From Perilla frutescens (taxonomy: Eukaryota; Streptophyta; Magnoliopsida; Lamiales; Lamiaceae), in contig BRKX01000003.1 of the NCBI GenBank assembly GCA_026008535.1, forward strand, positions 27,394,001-27,458,000: a stretch of 64,000 nt of DNA. The letters are read 5' to 3'. The notes under the pieces are model-generated. The model did not search any database, had not been told where the DNA came from, and saw only the letters and a list, made by a program, of their open reading frames with translations. The position numbers and the translations under genes are program-made. Of the stretch, positions 23,801-37,800 are shown piece after piece (the first letter of the stretch is position 1; each line of letters opens with the position of its first letter).

Positions 23801-24352
23801 TTAATCATCTTTTGAACAAAAATATTTTAAAAAATTGAAAAAAAATATTCGTGCCTAATTGGCCGATTAATCGATGTCGAGACCAACTGGGTAGCCAGGA
23901 CTCTGCCTTCTTGATTTTACAACCAACTCGGGTATTTCTAGCACGACTAGAGCCACCAAAGCTAAAAATATATAAGTAATTTATAATTCAAACGATATAA
24001 TTCATATATTTATATGCAAAATTCATGATTGAATATAATTTTATTATTATATATTAATATTTTCTTAATAACATTCCCTGTGCATCGCACATGTGGTATA
24101 CTACTTATGATGAACATCAAAATATCATTCCAAAATTTTATTTCATGTTGGGCGAAAATATTAAACAAATTAAAATAGAATTTCGATCAACACATCAAAA
24201 TTCATCCAATTTTTATTTCATCATGCTCGAAAATATAACACATTAAATCTGAAAATTTAAGCACATAAATTTATCTACAAGATTAATGAAATTTTCGAAC
24301 ATAATCATAGAATTAATTCTAGAACATAGCTGATACCTGCTCTGATACCAAT

Positions 24353-25421
24353 TGATAGGGTTTTTTCAAATTACACCCCACAGGATCTAATCGGATATTC
24401 ATTAATTCATTAGCATGAAATTCATATTTTATGTGTGTTGTTATCAAGTAAACATGTTGAACGAAAACATGTAAGAATATTAAATTTACTGCAGCGGAAA
24501 AATAAATCCGATAAACCGACTTACATGAATTGTAGGGTTGCACACGAGATTACAGGTCTAATCTCACTATTGTAGAAGACACGATTGAACAGGGCCCTTT
24601 CCCACTGTGTTCGAAAATCCTCCAAGATAGCAATAACACTCCTTGATCTTCTACTGTATTCTGGTACCTTGTTTAGATGTAGAGTGGGCTACAAACTACT
24701 AAACTGTGTGGATAACCTAGGGAATCAAGTGAGCAAGAGAGGGGCTGATTTGATACTCCAAATTTTCGCCCCCCCTCCCTTAATTAATAAGGAAAGGGAC
24801 AAAAATCACACTCCCAACCCTAATGGGTTGGGCCTCTCCACTTGTTCCATTCCCTCAGTCCACTTAGGTATTAATTGGGCTACAGTAAGGATCTAGAAGA
24901 ATATTAAATTGGACCACTAATTTATTTAATTTCTAATATCCAATACTATGATATAATTAAATAAATTAAGTGTTATTTTTATTCCACTAAAGAAATAACA
25001 CTGACCTATCAATTTAATACATATTTGCTTATATGCTTTCTTCTTTAGTTTATTCATTCCCCATGTTTAAGATATAATGTCCATTAATTAATTATGTAAG
25101 CTCTGACAACTATAATTAATTAATATCTCTATTCCTAGAGCAGCACCACACAAGCTTTATCATGTACGAAATAAATTTCACCTGTAGGGTTTTACATGTA
25201 CTTGTGTTTACTCAAGGGGACATAATCAACCTGACTCACCAGGACATGGTGACCATATATAATGCACGACCCATCATACATGTAAATGTTACTACCCAAT
25301 ATATTGAGGTTATTGATCCTATGAAGAATCTCACTCATTTATAATTCAAAGCAGTAGACATAACATATATATATGTCACTATATATAGGTTAAGAACCCG
25401 AACACTGTGGATCTTTATTCT
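24353..25421 (-). repeat. Copia LTR copy C, first part
   Basis: Starts 'tgatagggttttttcaaatta' and follows the family up to 'gtggatctttattct'. There a second Copia element is inserted, and the LTR continues at 39461. The two parts together give about 1.43 kb, equal to copies A and D. Confidence 0.85.
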
Positions 25422-25599
25422 TGTTTAATTGTATGAACAACATTAGATAGAAAGATATAGTATATTATTTCTTGTATGTATCAAAATGATCATTACACTC
25501 TCTCTTATTGAGAGACTTTGTAATACTACAAGAAAAGAAATAAAGTTATTTTTGGATGAATCAATTTGGTTCTAATTTGATTCTTATTTCCTTCTAACA
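25422..25599 (-). repeat. 3' LTR of the Copia element (178 bp)
   Basis: 'tgtttaattgtatgaac' to 'ttccttctaaca' on the plus strand. Next to it inward is 'ctctccctcaagttt', the complement of a polypurine tract. It is nearly identical to 39278-39455. Confidence 0.95.
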
Positions 25600-28500
25600 C
25601 TCTCCCTCAAGTTTAGTAACAGGATCACCGATACTCAACTTGCCAAGAACTTTAGTGAAGCTTGTGGTGCTGACTGCTTTCGTTAAGATATCCGCTAATT
25701 GATCCTCGAATTTAACGAATGGAAGCTCCACGATACCTCCTTCAATTTTTTCTTTGATGAAATGCCGATCTACTTCCACGTGCTTGGTCCGATCATGCTG
25801 AACATGATTCTCGGATATGCTAATTACTGCTTTATTATCACAGAATAATCGACATTTTTATCTTGGAGGAAATCCTATTTCAGTCATCAACTTCCGTAGC
25901 CATAATACTTCAGTCAATCCACTTTTGATCCCACGAAACTCAGCCTCAGCACTAGACAGGGCAACAACCTTTTGTTTCTTGCTCTTCCATGTGACTAGAT
26001 TTCCTCCCACAAAAGTAAAGTATCCTCCAGTGGATCTTCTGTCCATTAAGCTTCCAGCCCAGTCTGCGTCTGTATAGCCATGAATTTCCAAGTGTTTATG
26101 CTTCTTTAGGAGAACTCCATATCCCACCGTGCCTTTCAAGTATCGAACAATGCGTAATGCAGCCTCCATATGTTCCTTCTGTGGTTGGTGCATGAACTGA
26201 CTCACAACACCAACAACATATGCAATGTCAGGTCAAGTATGAGATAAGTAAATCAATCTTCCTACTAGACACTGATATTTTCCTCATTCCACTAAGTCTG
26301 TACCATCTACAATCTACAAACCATGATTCAGGATGATTGGAGTACTTGCTGGTTTGCAGTCAAGTAAGCTAGTCTCAGCCAAAAGATCCAACGTATACTT
26401 CCTTTGTCGCAAAAAGATGCCATTTCTCGATCTCAACACTTCAACTCCTAGAAAGTATTTCAAATGGCCGAGATCTTTCATCTCGAATTCTTTGAAGAGA
26501 TTAACCTTCAGACTGTCAATTTCTTCATTGTCATCCCCTGTGATGATCATGTCATCCACATAGATGATGAGGCAGGTAACTCGGTTATTTCTCCTTTTCA
26601 GAAACAGAGTGTGATCTGAATTACTCTGTTTGTACCCATACCGTACCATAGCTTCTGTAAATCTTCCAAACCAAGCTCGTGGTGACTGTTTAAAGCCATA
26701 CAAAGTCTTCCTAAGTCGACATCCTTCACCTTCTCCAAACTCCCCTGAAAAACCAGGTGGTGCTTCCATATAGACTTCCTTTTTTAGTTCTCCATGCAGA
26801 AAGGCATTTGTCACATCAAACTAATGAAGTGACCAATCACGATTAGCAGCAATCGACAATAGGACTCTTACAGTGTTCATTTTTGCAACTGGAGAGAAGG
26901 TTTCTGCATAATCCACTCTATAAATTTGAGTTTATCCTTTTGCCACCAGTCGTGCCTTGTATCTCTCAATCGTGCCATCAGGCCTCCGTTTGATGGTAAA
27001 CACCCACCTACACCTAACTGGCTTCTTATTTTTTGGAAGTCTGCATCTATCCCATGTGTTATTTCTGGCTAAGGCATCCATTTCCTTCTTCATTTCCTCT
27101 CTCCACTGACTTTGTTTTATAGCCTCTTCAACAGATCGAGGTGTCTCTTTTTCTCCTAGGAGACCCACCTCGAAAGCTTGTGCAGTTTCAGTAAGATTCC
27201 CTTTAACATAATTCCTGACAGAATACTTTGATTTTCACCCAGTATGCTCCGGAGAGTATCTTTTTGGCAGAATTCCTATTGTACTCCGTGGCGGTAAGAT
27301 ATATCCGTCTGTTTTTATTCCTGGATCTTCCTCTTCCGTATCTTGGCTAGCTATCCTGTCATTATTAGTTTCAGGAACAGAACAAGACTCAACAGTCTCA
27401 GGAATAGGAGCTACCTCAGATATCAGGAGTGGAGGGGATGTATCGGCATTGGTCTCAAGCTCTGTGGACTATATAGTCTCAGAAGGTAGCTTAGCGGTGC
27501 TGTTAACTTCGTCTGTTGGACCCGTTGATCGAACAGAACTTGACATTGGCAGAGATAACCAGCTTAAGGAGTCACTATCACTACCCCTAGTCTCCCCCTG
27601 ACGACTAAGATGGTGATAAAAATATTCACACTCAAGAAAATCACAATTCATAGTGGTAAACATGTGTTGAGTTTTCGGATCATAGCACCGATACCTTTTT
27701 TGGTTTAAGCCATATCCGACAAAAACACACTTGACAGCACAAGGAGAAAGCTTATCCCAGTAAGTTTTAGGGATATGAACATAAACAGAACATCCAAAAA
27801 CTCGGGGTTGGAGAGTGAGGGCAACAGGCATTTTGGCCTGATTAGAGAGGAACTGCAAGGGTGTTTGGAGTTGTAGAGCTTTGGTAGGGAGGCGATTAAG
27901 TAGATATACTGACGTAGCCAGGACTTTAGGCTAAAAAACTGTAGGGACATGGGATTCAATTAACATAGCACGAGCCATTTCAAGGAGGATTCTCTTTTTT
28001 CATTCAGCAACACCATTCTGTTCAGGGGTATGAGGACAAGTGGTTTGGTGAATCATTCCAGTAGAAGCACATAAATTTTTCATACGGGTATTAACATACT
28101 CTCCCCCATTATCAGACCGTAAGATCTTAATGGTTTTCTGGTACTGAGTTTGAATTAAGGCATGAAAGTGAGTAAACTTGTCAAAAATGTCAGATTTATT
28201 TTTTAAAAAATAGATGCACGTCATTCTAGAACAATCATCAACAAACAGAAGAAAATATTGAAAACCCTGACCCCCGATAACAGGTGCAGGACCCCAAATA
28301 TCAGAATGAACCAACGAAAAAATATCATCAACCCGATAATTGTTCAACTTATAAGAACGTCTATGACTTTTAGCTAAAAAACACGTCTCACAGTACAAAT
28401 CCTTAGAAATGACTAATTTAGGAAAAAGCAATTTTAAATAGCCCGTAGAGGGATGTCCTAACCGACAGTGCCAGAGCCAAGCAGTCTGATTTTCAGGTCC

Positions 28501-28841
28501 ATGATTCAGCATCACAGCACCTTTTTTGAGCTATCTCATCCACGTAGTACAATCCATTTTGCTCAGTGCCACGCCCAATAATCACCCCCGTCCTGATATC
28601 TTGTAAAATACAAAAATGTGGTTGCATTAGAAGAGTACAATTAAGTTCCCTCGTGACATGACTGATAGAAAACAGCTTATGTGACAAGGACGGAACAAAA
28701 AGACAATTGGACAGTCGTAAGGTGGGGGATAAATCAATGGTGCCGGCTCCCTCAACTGGAGCTATTTCACCATTGGCTGTTTGAACATGAGTTCGCCGAG
28801 AGGGACCAGCCTGTGCAATATCTGTTCTGTCAAAAGTCATG
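25600..28841 (-). pseudogene. Copia pol: end of protease, integrase, RT, RNase H
   Basis: Reading on the minus strand from 28840: the second half of the protease ('TFDRTDIAQAG...LFSISHVT'); GAG-pre-integrase 'WLWHCRLGHPSTGYL' (about 28470); integrase 'VHSDIWGPAP', 'FVDDCSRMTCIYFLK', 'LRSDNGGEYVN', 'HTPEQNGVAE' (28360-28000); an integrase C-terminal region (27959-27469); RT 'WVFTIKRRPDGTIERYKARLVAKG' (about 27000) and 'TNAFLHGELKKEVYM'; the catalytic 'YVDDMIITGDD' (about 26560); and RNase H 'DADWAGSLMDRRSTGGY' with 'LSSAEAEF' (26070-25930). In-frame stops or shifts occur near 27999, 27960, 27468, 26931, 26820, 26313 and 25857. It is therefore dead although all domains are recognisable. Confidence 0.93.
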
Positions 28842-28846
28842 GTGCC

Positions 28847-31800
28847 TGTAATACCCCGAAATATTTTAGAAGGTCTAATTCAACTTATGTTACCCTCTGG
28901 TAAGTTAGAAAATAAGTTGGGTCCTTAAAGGACTCAAATAAAGGAAAATCGCAGCCATGGAAATTTGTTAAATCTAATTTGGTCAAAAATTACCTTAAAA
29001 ATATGTTATGATATTTTTCTCAGGTTGATAGAAAATATTTCAAGAATCGTGCCAACCTTTGAAATTTCAAATTTCGAGTTCAAATGAACTGTTGGCACAA
29101 CTTTAAGTTGAAAAATAATAAATTTAATAGAAAAAGGCACATCCGTCATTATCCAATTTCTTTTTCAAAAGATTATCTTATTCGTAATTATCCTATTCTT
29201 TTTCCATCATTATCCTCTTTCTTTTATTCATTATTATACTATTTATTTTTCCTCTATAAATAGGAGCTTAAGGGTTCATTTTTCATTCATTTTCAAAATT
29301 GAAACGCCGAGTAGCTTCCAGAGAATGTACAACTCTAGTTTCCTATTTCAATTCTGAAATAGTCATTTTGAAGGTGTCAACGCGTAGATCACGAATACAT
29401 GATTGAAATGATGGCACAAAGGATGATCACGATGGAAAATCATCGTGACCGCAGCCAATTCCTCGGAGAAGGTACTTTCTCCGATTCTGGTCATTCGGAC
29501 CGATGAATTTAGAAATTTCAAGTTCTAAATATGCTTATATTTCGATTATCTTTAATTCTACCGATTCCGATTTTTGATGTTGTGAGTTTTCGGTATTTTT
29601 CCCCGTTTTCATTTTATGTAAATCTCATATCTACTCTTCCTGGATAGTCGTATTAGAAATCTTCTTTTTATAAATAGTCCTTGATCATTTGGATCTTGTA
29701 GTTAACCGGAATAGATTTTTGATTTCTCGTCATTTGAAATCCGAATCCGAATATTATATTATAAATCTGCCCAGCTCGAATTCATGTTCTAGCCGTCCAA
29801 TCTTTGATCTGGTTACACCATTAAATTCCTTATTTTCTGCACTATCAAAAATTGTACTTTTGAGTGAAAATCCAACGAGTATCGAGCTCGATCGAGACCG
29901 ATATATTTTCAGCTAAAATTTATGGCGGGAATTTCCGCCAGCCAGCTTTTCGGCCGGTGTGGCCGGAATTTGCCTTTGATCCCTTTTGACCGATTGTGGT
30001 ACCCGTCGAGATTGACGTGTGGCCGCAGGCGGTGCTCCGTTTCGTATTGAAATGAATTTAATATGATTTTTCGAAGTTAATGTCTCATTTTCTTTAGTTA
30101 GAATTGCTTCAAAATGTTTGTTAGATCTGTCCTAGCAAAAAGGTTCCTTCAGCATTTATTCTCTATGGTGGATTCTCTACTTAGCTATAGATTCCATTTT
30201 TGTCCAGGCGGATTTTTGAGTTTACCCAATTATTCAAATCGTGTATTTAAATTCGTATATTTTTCATATGTCGTCTGAAAATCATGAAATTTTCACACTT
30301 GCATTGTTATATGTGAAGTATGTTATCAATTAAATTTGGTAATTTTCTGAAAGCCAGAAAGACTCGTAGATTAAATTTGATCAGAATCGAGTAAAATGGC
30401 AAGTGATCGACCTCCACCTTTTCCAAATGTTTTTGGACGGCTTTACTCGAAAATATTCGCTGAATTTAATTCTCTAAAGTGTTGAGTTGAGAATGAAATC
30501 CTAATGTTGCGCATTGTAGTCTGAAGCCGTTTTATTAGTTTTGAATATTCGTATTACATTTAGTCTAGCTTAGAAAAAAATCATTTATCTATCCTAAGTT
30601 GAAGCTTACCTTATGTTAAAGTTTTAAGGCTTAGCATGATACTAATAGGTAGTTTCTCCTTTGTAGGTCCGAACCCGAGACCCATATTTAATTAGGATTT
30701 GCAAGACACGTGTAAAGCTTCAGCTACTATTAGCTAACCAGGTGGGTTATACTATACTATCTTTGCAAATTGTATCTTTCGAGTTATTAAGCTCTGCTTT
30801 GCTAAAATTGCATATGTGACTATCTGTGTTAAATATTTACATGCTACTGTATGTTGTCGGAGTCTCATAAACCAACACTGTGTCAATGTGAGTAGCTACA
30901 GCATGCATGCATTGTTTGTCCTGCCCTACTCCTTGTCGGTGAGACTAAAATGAAACACTTATTGGTTATACTCTTTGGGTATACTATGACCATACTCAAC
31001 GTTATGCGCTGGTGATGTAGTTTGGGTTGCGGGCAGTGACGGGTTATACTCTTAAGCGCTTCACGATAAAATGTTTTGGTGAACTTAGGTTGCTTCCAAC
31101 TTTTAAACCTCCTAAGCTTCACTACCTGCATGAACACAGATAGATTACTTTAATAAAATGATTTGCATAACTTAAATTGTGAGAACTTGCCCACTGAGTG
31201 CATTAGTACTCAACCCAAATCTTTTCAAATATTTTCAGGTCAGTAGGCTGGAGCGTGGATGTGACGAGGCTGAGATATGGGCTATTATGATTTACATATT
31301 TTTTTCCGTTGTCCCTTTTTGTTAGTATTCTATTAAGAATTGAGCTTTCGCACTTATGGTATTCTTTTGCTAAATGCTAAGAACTCTGATCTTGGTATTT
31401 TATTGATATGATTCTGCTTCTCTGATTCTGAACATTTGTTGACTTCCTAGTTAACATGTATCATATGCTTAGCTACATAATTATTCCAAATGGAGGAAGC
31501 CCGTCTTTCATTATGTCTATTTGATCATTTATTTTGGACTATGGAAGGGCTTCATTTGTTCAACATATTGGTGTCTGTTTCTTTTATCGACCTATGAATG
31601 GGTCTATTGATTGTTGGTATCTGGTTATTTGTTTCCGTTTGGCCCATGAAAGAGCTTATTGAATTGTTACAGCTTCCATTCTTTTCTTATAAGACGTTAT
31701 AAATGGGGATTCGCTCTAGTTACAGAGGTTATGCTGTCTAATTTTTCGGAAGGCATAACCTATCTTTGGCATACTCGGTTGTTAAATTTTATTTTAAACA

Positions 31801-31917
31801 TTAATTTTTTTGGATTATCACCCCGTTGTTAATTAAACTACCCTATTTCTTTCCCGCTTCTTAATTCCCACCCCCGTGGCGTCCATTTCCACGGTCTTTT
31901 GGTACCGGGGCACTACA
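28847..31917 (+). repeat. 5' LTR of the LARD-like element (3071 bp)
   Basis: TG...CA bounded. It contains a plausible TATA at 'cctctataaataggagc' near 29250, inside the copy of the sequence also present at 35230. By eye it differs from the 3' LTR at roughly 3% of positions in the first 600 bases. Small open frames in it (29689-29916, 30883-31137) have no domain. Confidence 0.9.
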
Positions 31918-31920
31918 AAG

Positions 31921-31935
31921 TGGTATCAGAGCAGG
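31921..31935 (+). other. Primer-binding site of the LARD-like element
   Basis: TGGTATCAGAGCAGG three bases after the LTR end. It matches the initiator-Met tRNA 3' end over its first 12 bases. Confidence 0.85.
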
Positions 31936-34810
31936 TTTGCAATTCTGTAGACCTGCTGGGTGTTATGTCGTCTTTTATTGAAATTCTGTGTGATATTATA
32001 TAAGCCCTCAGCTCGTCACTCACGCAATAGCTTAAAAGGTACAAATGTTTTTATGCAAATTTTAGTTTTTAAAAGTTTACATTATTTGTTGAAATGTTAA
32101 GTCTGTCTAAAATTGAAAGATGAGGATTCGCCGTGTTGACAGGAATTCCTCGAAAGATTGATTATTATGCGGATAGCATACTCTGATTAACTGCGCTGAT
32201 TGCGTACTCTGTTGTTATGGTGATAGCATACTGGTTTTGAAATATGTCTGTGAGCATACTGGTTTCTGTTGAAAAACTATGTTGGTTACATATACGTATG
32301 AACTTGTTTATATATGCCTTGTGCATACTTGTGATGTTGGGAACGTGCGGAATGCATACTGTAAACCTTGATAGCCGGAATGTGTTTATTGTTCATACTC
32401 TTGGATGAGTACAAGAACTTGAAAGTGGGAGAATGTAAGATTAACTTAGCCTATAGTTGTTGAACTTAGGCTGAATTTGTAAACACTAATGAGATTGTTG
32501 AGAACATAGTTTGACTGAGGAAACTTTTCATTTTGATGACTGAACATAAACTTACGGCTCAGAATAACTGCCACATGTATATCACGATGAACGGATTATG
32601 AGATTTTGTATGTATACCAAGAAAGAGATCGATTCAGTATTTGAGTTCGTTGGGGAAATAACCTACTCTATGGAGGTCAACATCGAGTTAGAAGAAGTCT
32701 TTCAGATTGAGGTGTGTTAAAGTTGACCAAGAATTTGCGTTGTTACTAGGAAGATGGACACATTAAGGAATAAAATATTTTGAAAACAAAAACATAAGTC
32801 AACGATCTATGTGGAGACTGTGAATTTTTGTGGGTAGATATGTTAGACGATGATGGCTACTACAAACAAGGTTCAACATCAGAATTGCCACCTGAGCAAA
32901 ATATTGAGGTAGACCGATCACCGTCTTTTATACCTCCATGTGGAGATGAGGTTATAAAGCTTTAACTTTGAACTAGAAGCAAAGAAACGAGTAATCGATT
33001 TATAAGTCAGTTATCAGATTGTAGATCTATTACACGTTTAAGAAATCCCTACGCAAGCTTTCAACTTAGGAGTCATGTTTAACGATCCTATTGCGATTAC
33101 AGGGAATAAAGATTCGTTCCTCTAAGAGAAAGCTCTTCACCTCAGTGGATGGCTAATCGAAGCCCTGGCGTGTTTCATTCCCAAGATTTGTAGCTTGTTT
33201 TAGATCAATTTTTAGAATGAGGGTAAAGATGGTCGTCATGATTGCTACCAAATTAATTTAAAGATATGTTTGTCGGTGTTCTACTCAGCTTCCAGGAGAA
33301 GTTAAGTCAAACTATTTTGAGTCTAAGAGGTATCATAGATCAAGTCGTTCTCTCGTATCCTTCCGATCGGTAGAAAATGATTCCCGAGACGTCGCTTTTC
33401 CAGCTAGTGCAAAGTCTAGCCGACTCATGCTTTATGGTAGCAACCTCATAAAAAAAACAACATGGGTGAAGCTCAAGAAAGAAGGAAGGAGAACCCGAAG
33501 AAGATCGTTAAGAAGATAGACCTAGTGTTTGATAGATTGAGAGTTTCATTATGATAGGAAGTTTTGATGAGTCTATTTATTCATTCTCGTGTTGATAAAA
33601 TCGATTTATTCATTCTCTTTTGAAATCGATTTATTCTCTTATTAATTGAATCAATTTCCCTTCAACAGCTTGATATCATTTGAAATTCTCCATTTATACC
33701 ACTTAGGATTTTATCCTCTTGGATAATTTGAAATCTTTTGGATGATATTTCTTTGATCATCAAGAATCAACAATGACATTTACTTGTTAGGCTATGCTGA
33801 CGTCTTTATAAAAATATTTCAGCACGGTTCTCAGCTCTTAAGCGTTGATTTTCTTTTATTATTCTCATATATCTTTGTAAAATGTGAGAACCCTTCGAGT
33901 TATAAATCCTCTAAAAACGTAATATTTTTGGTATAAATAACCTAGTGTTACCTCTCTTCCAACTTTTGTTGATCAGATAAAGTTCTCACTCAGAGGTGTT
34001 TGATTTATTTTAATCTCACTCATAGAACTTAAGTGTGAGTCTTCAAATAGAAGAGATAGCTTATAGAAGTATTCATTTAAGTATATTGTCAGCAGAGCGA
34101 ATGATAGTATTCCATAGTGACGAATGGAACCGAAACAGTATCAGTTAGTGTTCTCCAAAGTCGAAAGTACATTTCTAAAAGTAATTTCTCAATTCGTAAC
34201 ATTTAAGATGATCAATGGATGTCAATAAGCAAGTTTCCAGCTTACCGTTAAAGTCTAGACATTCGATTCTTATTATGCATGCAAGCGAAGGTGATCACTA
34301 GCGGGAGCCAAACAGTCGGATTACCACTTTAAAGAAAAGAGAAGAGTATAATAAGGAAAATAAGACTAATTTGCATCGGAAATACGATTCAAGCATGCTT
34401 CAAGAAGACGTGAATGTCGAATCTCAACATTTTAAGGAAAGAGATAAAACACAGTTCGAACCTGATAGAATTTGTAATCCAACCGTCCAAGGGCGTGCTC
34501 ATTCGAATCATGGGGAGATTATATGAAGTCGGTGCATCGTGATAGCTCTCATAAAGGATATAGAAAGATGGCGAACGTTTAGGCTTTCGGAAAGATAAAT
34601 TTGCGTGGAAAAGAAGAGCGAGTATAGACTCTTCAAAGAAGTATTTGACCAAGAAGAAAGCGGAAAAAGGGATAAAAGTTAAGAATCAACCTAAAGAATA
34701 GGAGACCCTTATCAGTTCTAGGCAGCAAGTACAAAAATTGAGGTTTTGAACCCCGAGAATGTACTTTGATACTTCTTCTCAAGATATGGAAATTTCGGGA
34801 CGAAATTTAT
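31936..34810 (+). other. Internal region of the LARD-like element, no coding capacity
   Basis: About 2.9 kb with stops in every frame; the longest frame (34389-34652, minus) shows no retroelement motif. Near the left end the phrase 'gcatact' recurs many times (32170-32400). No gag, protease, RT or integrase signature is visible. Confidence 0.75.
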
Positions 34811-34825
34811 TTAAGGGGGGTAGAA

Positions 34826-37800
34826 TGTAATACCCCGAAATATTTTAGAAGGTCTAATTCAACTTATGTTACCCTTTGGTAAGTTAGAAAATAAGTTGGG
34901 TCCTTAAAGGACTCAAATAAAGAAAAATCGCAGCCAGGGAAATCTGTTAAATCTAATTTGGTCAAAAATTGCCTTAAAAATATGTTATGATATTTTTCTC
35001 AAGTTGATAGAAAATATTTCAAGAATCGTGCCAACCTTTGAAATTTCAAATTTCGAGTTCAAATGAACTGTTGGCACAACTTTAAGTTGAAAAATAATAA
35101 ATTTAATAGAAAAAGGCACATCCGTCATTATCCAGTTTCTTTTTCAAAAGATTATCTTATTCGTAATTATCTTATTCTTTTTCCATCATTATCCTTTTTC
35201 TTTTATTCATTATTATCCTATTTATTTTTCCTCTATAAATAGGAGCTTAAGGTTTCATTTTTCATTCATTTTCAAAATCGAAACGCCGAGCAGCTTCCAG
35301 AGAATGTACAACTCTAGTTTCCTATTTCAATTCTGAAATAGTCACTTTGAAGGTGTCAACGCGTAGATCACGAATACATGATTGAAATGATGACACGAAG
35401 GATGATCACGATGGAAAATCATCGTGACCGCCGCCAATTCCTCGGAGAAGGTACTTTCTCCGATTCTGGTAATTTGGACCGATGAATTTAGAAATTTCAA
35501 GTTCTAAATATGCTTATATTTCGATTATCTTTAATTCTACGGATTCCGATTTTTGATGTTGTGAGTTTTCGATATTTTTCCCCGTTTTCATTTTATGTAA
35601 ATCTCAGATATACTCTTCCTGGATAGTCGTATTAGAAATCTTCTTTTTTTAAATAGTCCTTGATCATTTGGATCTTGTAGTTAACCAGAATAGATTTTTG
35701 ATTTCTCGTCGTTTGAAATCCGGATCCGAATATTATATTATAAATCTGCCCAGCTCGAATTCGTGTTCTAGCCATCCGATCTTTGATCTGATTACACCAT
35801 TAAATTCCTTATTTTCTGCACTATGAAAAATTGTACTTTTGAGTGAAAATCCAACGAGTATCGAGCTCGATCGAGACCGATACATTTTAAGCTAATATTT
35901 GTGGCGGGAATTTCTGTCAGCCAGCTTTTCGGCCGGTGTGGCCGGAATTAGCCTTTGATCCCTTTTGACCGATTATGGTACCCGTTGAGATTGACGTGTG
36001 GCCGCATACGGTGCTCCGTTTCGTATTGAAATGAATTTAATATGATTTTTCGAAGTTAATGTCTCATTTTCAAAAATTGCATTTTAGTTAGAATTGCTTC
36101 AAAATGTTTGTTAGATCTGTCCTAGCAAAAAGGTTCCTTCAGCATTTATTCCCTATGGTGGATTCTCTACTTAGCTATAGATTCCATTTTTGTCCAGGCG
36201 GATTTTTGAGTTTACCCAATTATTTAAATCGTGTATTTAAATTCGTATATTTTTCATGTGTCGTCTGAAAACCATGAAATTTTCACACTTGCATTGTTAT
36301 ATGTGAAGTATGTTATCAATTAAATTTGGTAATTTTCTGAAAGCCAGAAAGACTCGTAGATTAAATTTGATCAGAATCGAGTAAAATGGCAAGTGATCGA
36401 CCTCCACCTTTTCCAAATATTTCTGGACAGCTTTACTCGAAAATATTCGCTGAATTTAATTCCCTAAAGTGTTGAGTTGAGAATGAAATCCTAATGTTGC
36501 GCATTGTAGTCTGAAGCCGTTTTATTAGTTTAGAATATTCGTATTACATTTAGTCTAGCTTAGAAAAAAATCATTTACCTATCCTAAGTTGAAGCTTATC
36601 TTATGTTATAGTTTCAAGGCCTAGCATGATACTAATAGGTAGTTTCTCCTTTATAGGTCCGAACCCGAGAGCCATATTTAATTAGGATTTGCAAGATACG
36701 TGTAAAGCTTCAGCTACTATTAGCTAACCAGGTGGGTTATACTATACTATCTTTACAAATTGTATCTTTCGAGTTATTAAGCTCTGCTTTGCTAAAATTG
36801 CATATGTGACTATCTGTGTTAAATATTTACATGCTACTGTATGTTGTCGGAGTCTCATAAACCAGCGCTGTGTCAATGTGAGTAGCTACAGTATGCATGC
36901 ATTGTTTTTCTTGTCCTACTCCTTGTCGGTGAGACTAAAATGAAACACTTATTGGTTATACTCTTTGGGTATACTATGGCCATACTCAACGTTATGCGCT
37001 GGTGATGTAGTTTGGGTTGCGGGTAGTGACGGGTTATACTCTTAAGCGCTTCACGATAAAATATTTTGGTGAACTTAGGTTGCTTCTAACTTTTAAACCT
37101 CCTAAGCTTCACTACCTGCATGAACACAGATAGATTACTTTAATAAAATGATTTGCATAACTTAAATTGTGAGAACTTGCCCACTGAGTGCATTAGTACT
37201 CAGCCCAAATCTTTTCAAACATTTTCAGGTTAGTAAACTGGAGCGTGGATGTGACGAGGCTGAGATATGGGCTATTATGATTTACATATTTTTTTCCGTT
37301 GTCCCTTTTTGTTAGTATTCTGTTAAGAATTGAGCTTTCGCACTTATGGTATTCTTTTGCTAAATGCTAAGAACTCTGATCTTGGTATTTTGTTGATATG
37401 ATTCTGCTTCTCTGATTCTGAACATTTGTTGACTTCCTAGTTAACATGTATCATATGCTTAGCTACATAATTATTCCAAATGGAGGAAGCCCGTCTTTCA
37501 TTATGTCTATTTGATCATTTATTTTGGACTATGGAAGGACTTCATTTGTTCAACATATTGGTGTCTGTTTCTTTTGTCGACCTATGAATGAGTCTATTGA
37601 TTGTTGGTATCTGGTTATTTGTTTCGGTTTGGCCCATGAAAGGGCTTATTGAATTGTTACAGCTTCCATTCTTTTCTTATAAGCCGTTATAAACGGGGAT
37701 TCGCTCTAGTTACAGAGGTTATGCTGTCTAATTTTTCGGAAGGCATAACCTATCTTTGGCATACTCGGTTGTTAAATTTTATTCTAAACATTAATTTTTT

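Larger units (their letters stand above)
21053..24107 (+). mobile_element. Helitron-like element, 3.05 kb, non-autonomous
   Basis: Begins TCTATATTATATC after an A and ends '...ccctgtgcatcgcacatgtggtatactactta' before a T. The 3' end has a small GTGC-ATC-GCAC hairpin ~13 bases from the terminus. Comparison with the copy-A leader ('aaatctggaaatttgatcttgatcaacatc') shows that removing it restores 'aaatctgaaaa/tgatgaacatc', i.e. insertion between A and T without duplication. The terminus CTTA departs from the usual CTRR. No Rep/helicase frame is present. Confidence 0.7.
20204..24352 (-). mobile_element. Leader of Copia copy C, interrupted by a Helitron
   Basis: 20204-21052 and 24108-24335 match the leader of copy A at 15770-17234 in sequence style and order. 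A primer-binding site, TGGTATCAGAGC on the minus strand, lies at about 24339-24350, two bases from the LTR. No gag frame is left; the element is truncated at the junction with copy B. Confidence 0.7.

Noticed and set aside
30883..31137. Frame inside the long LTR
   Set aside because: The same position in the other LTR copy gives no conserved frame, and there is no domain.
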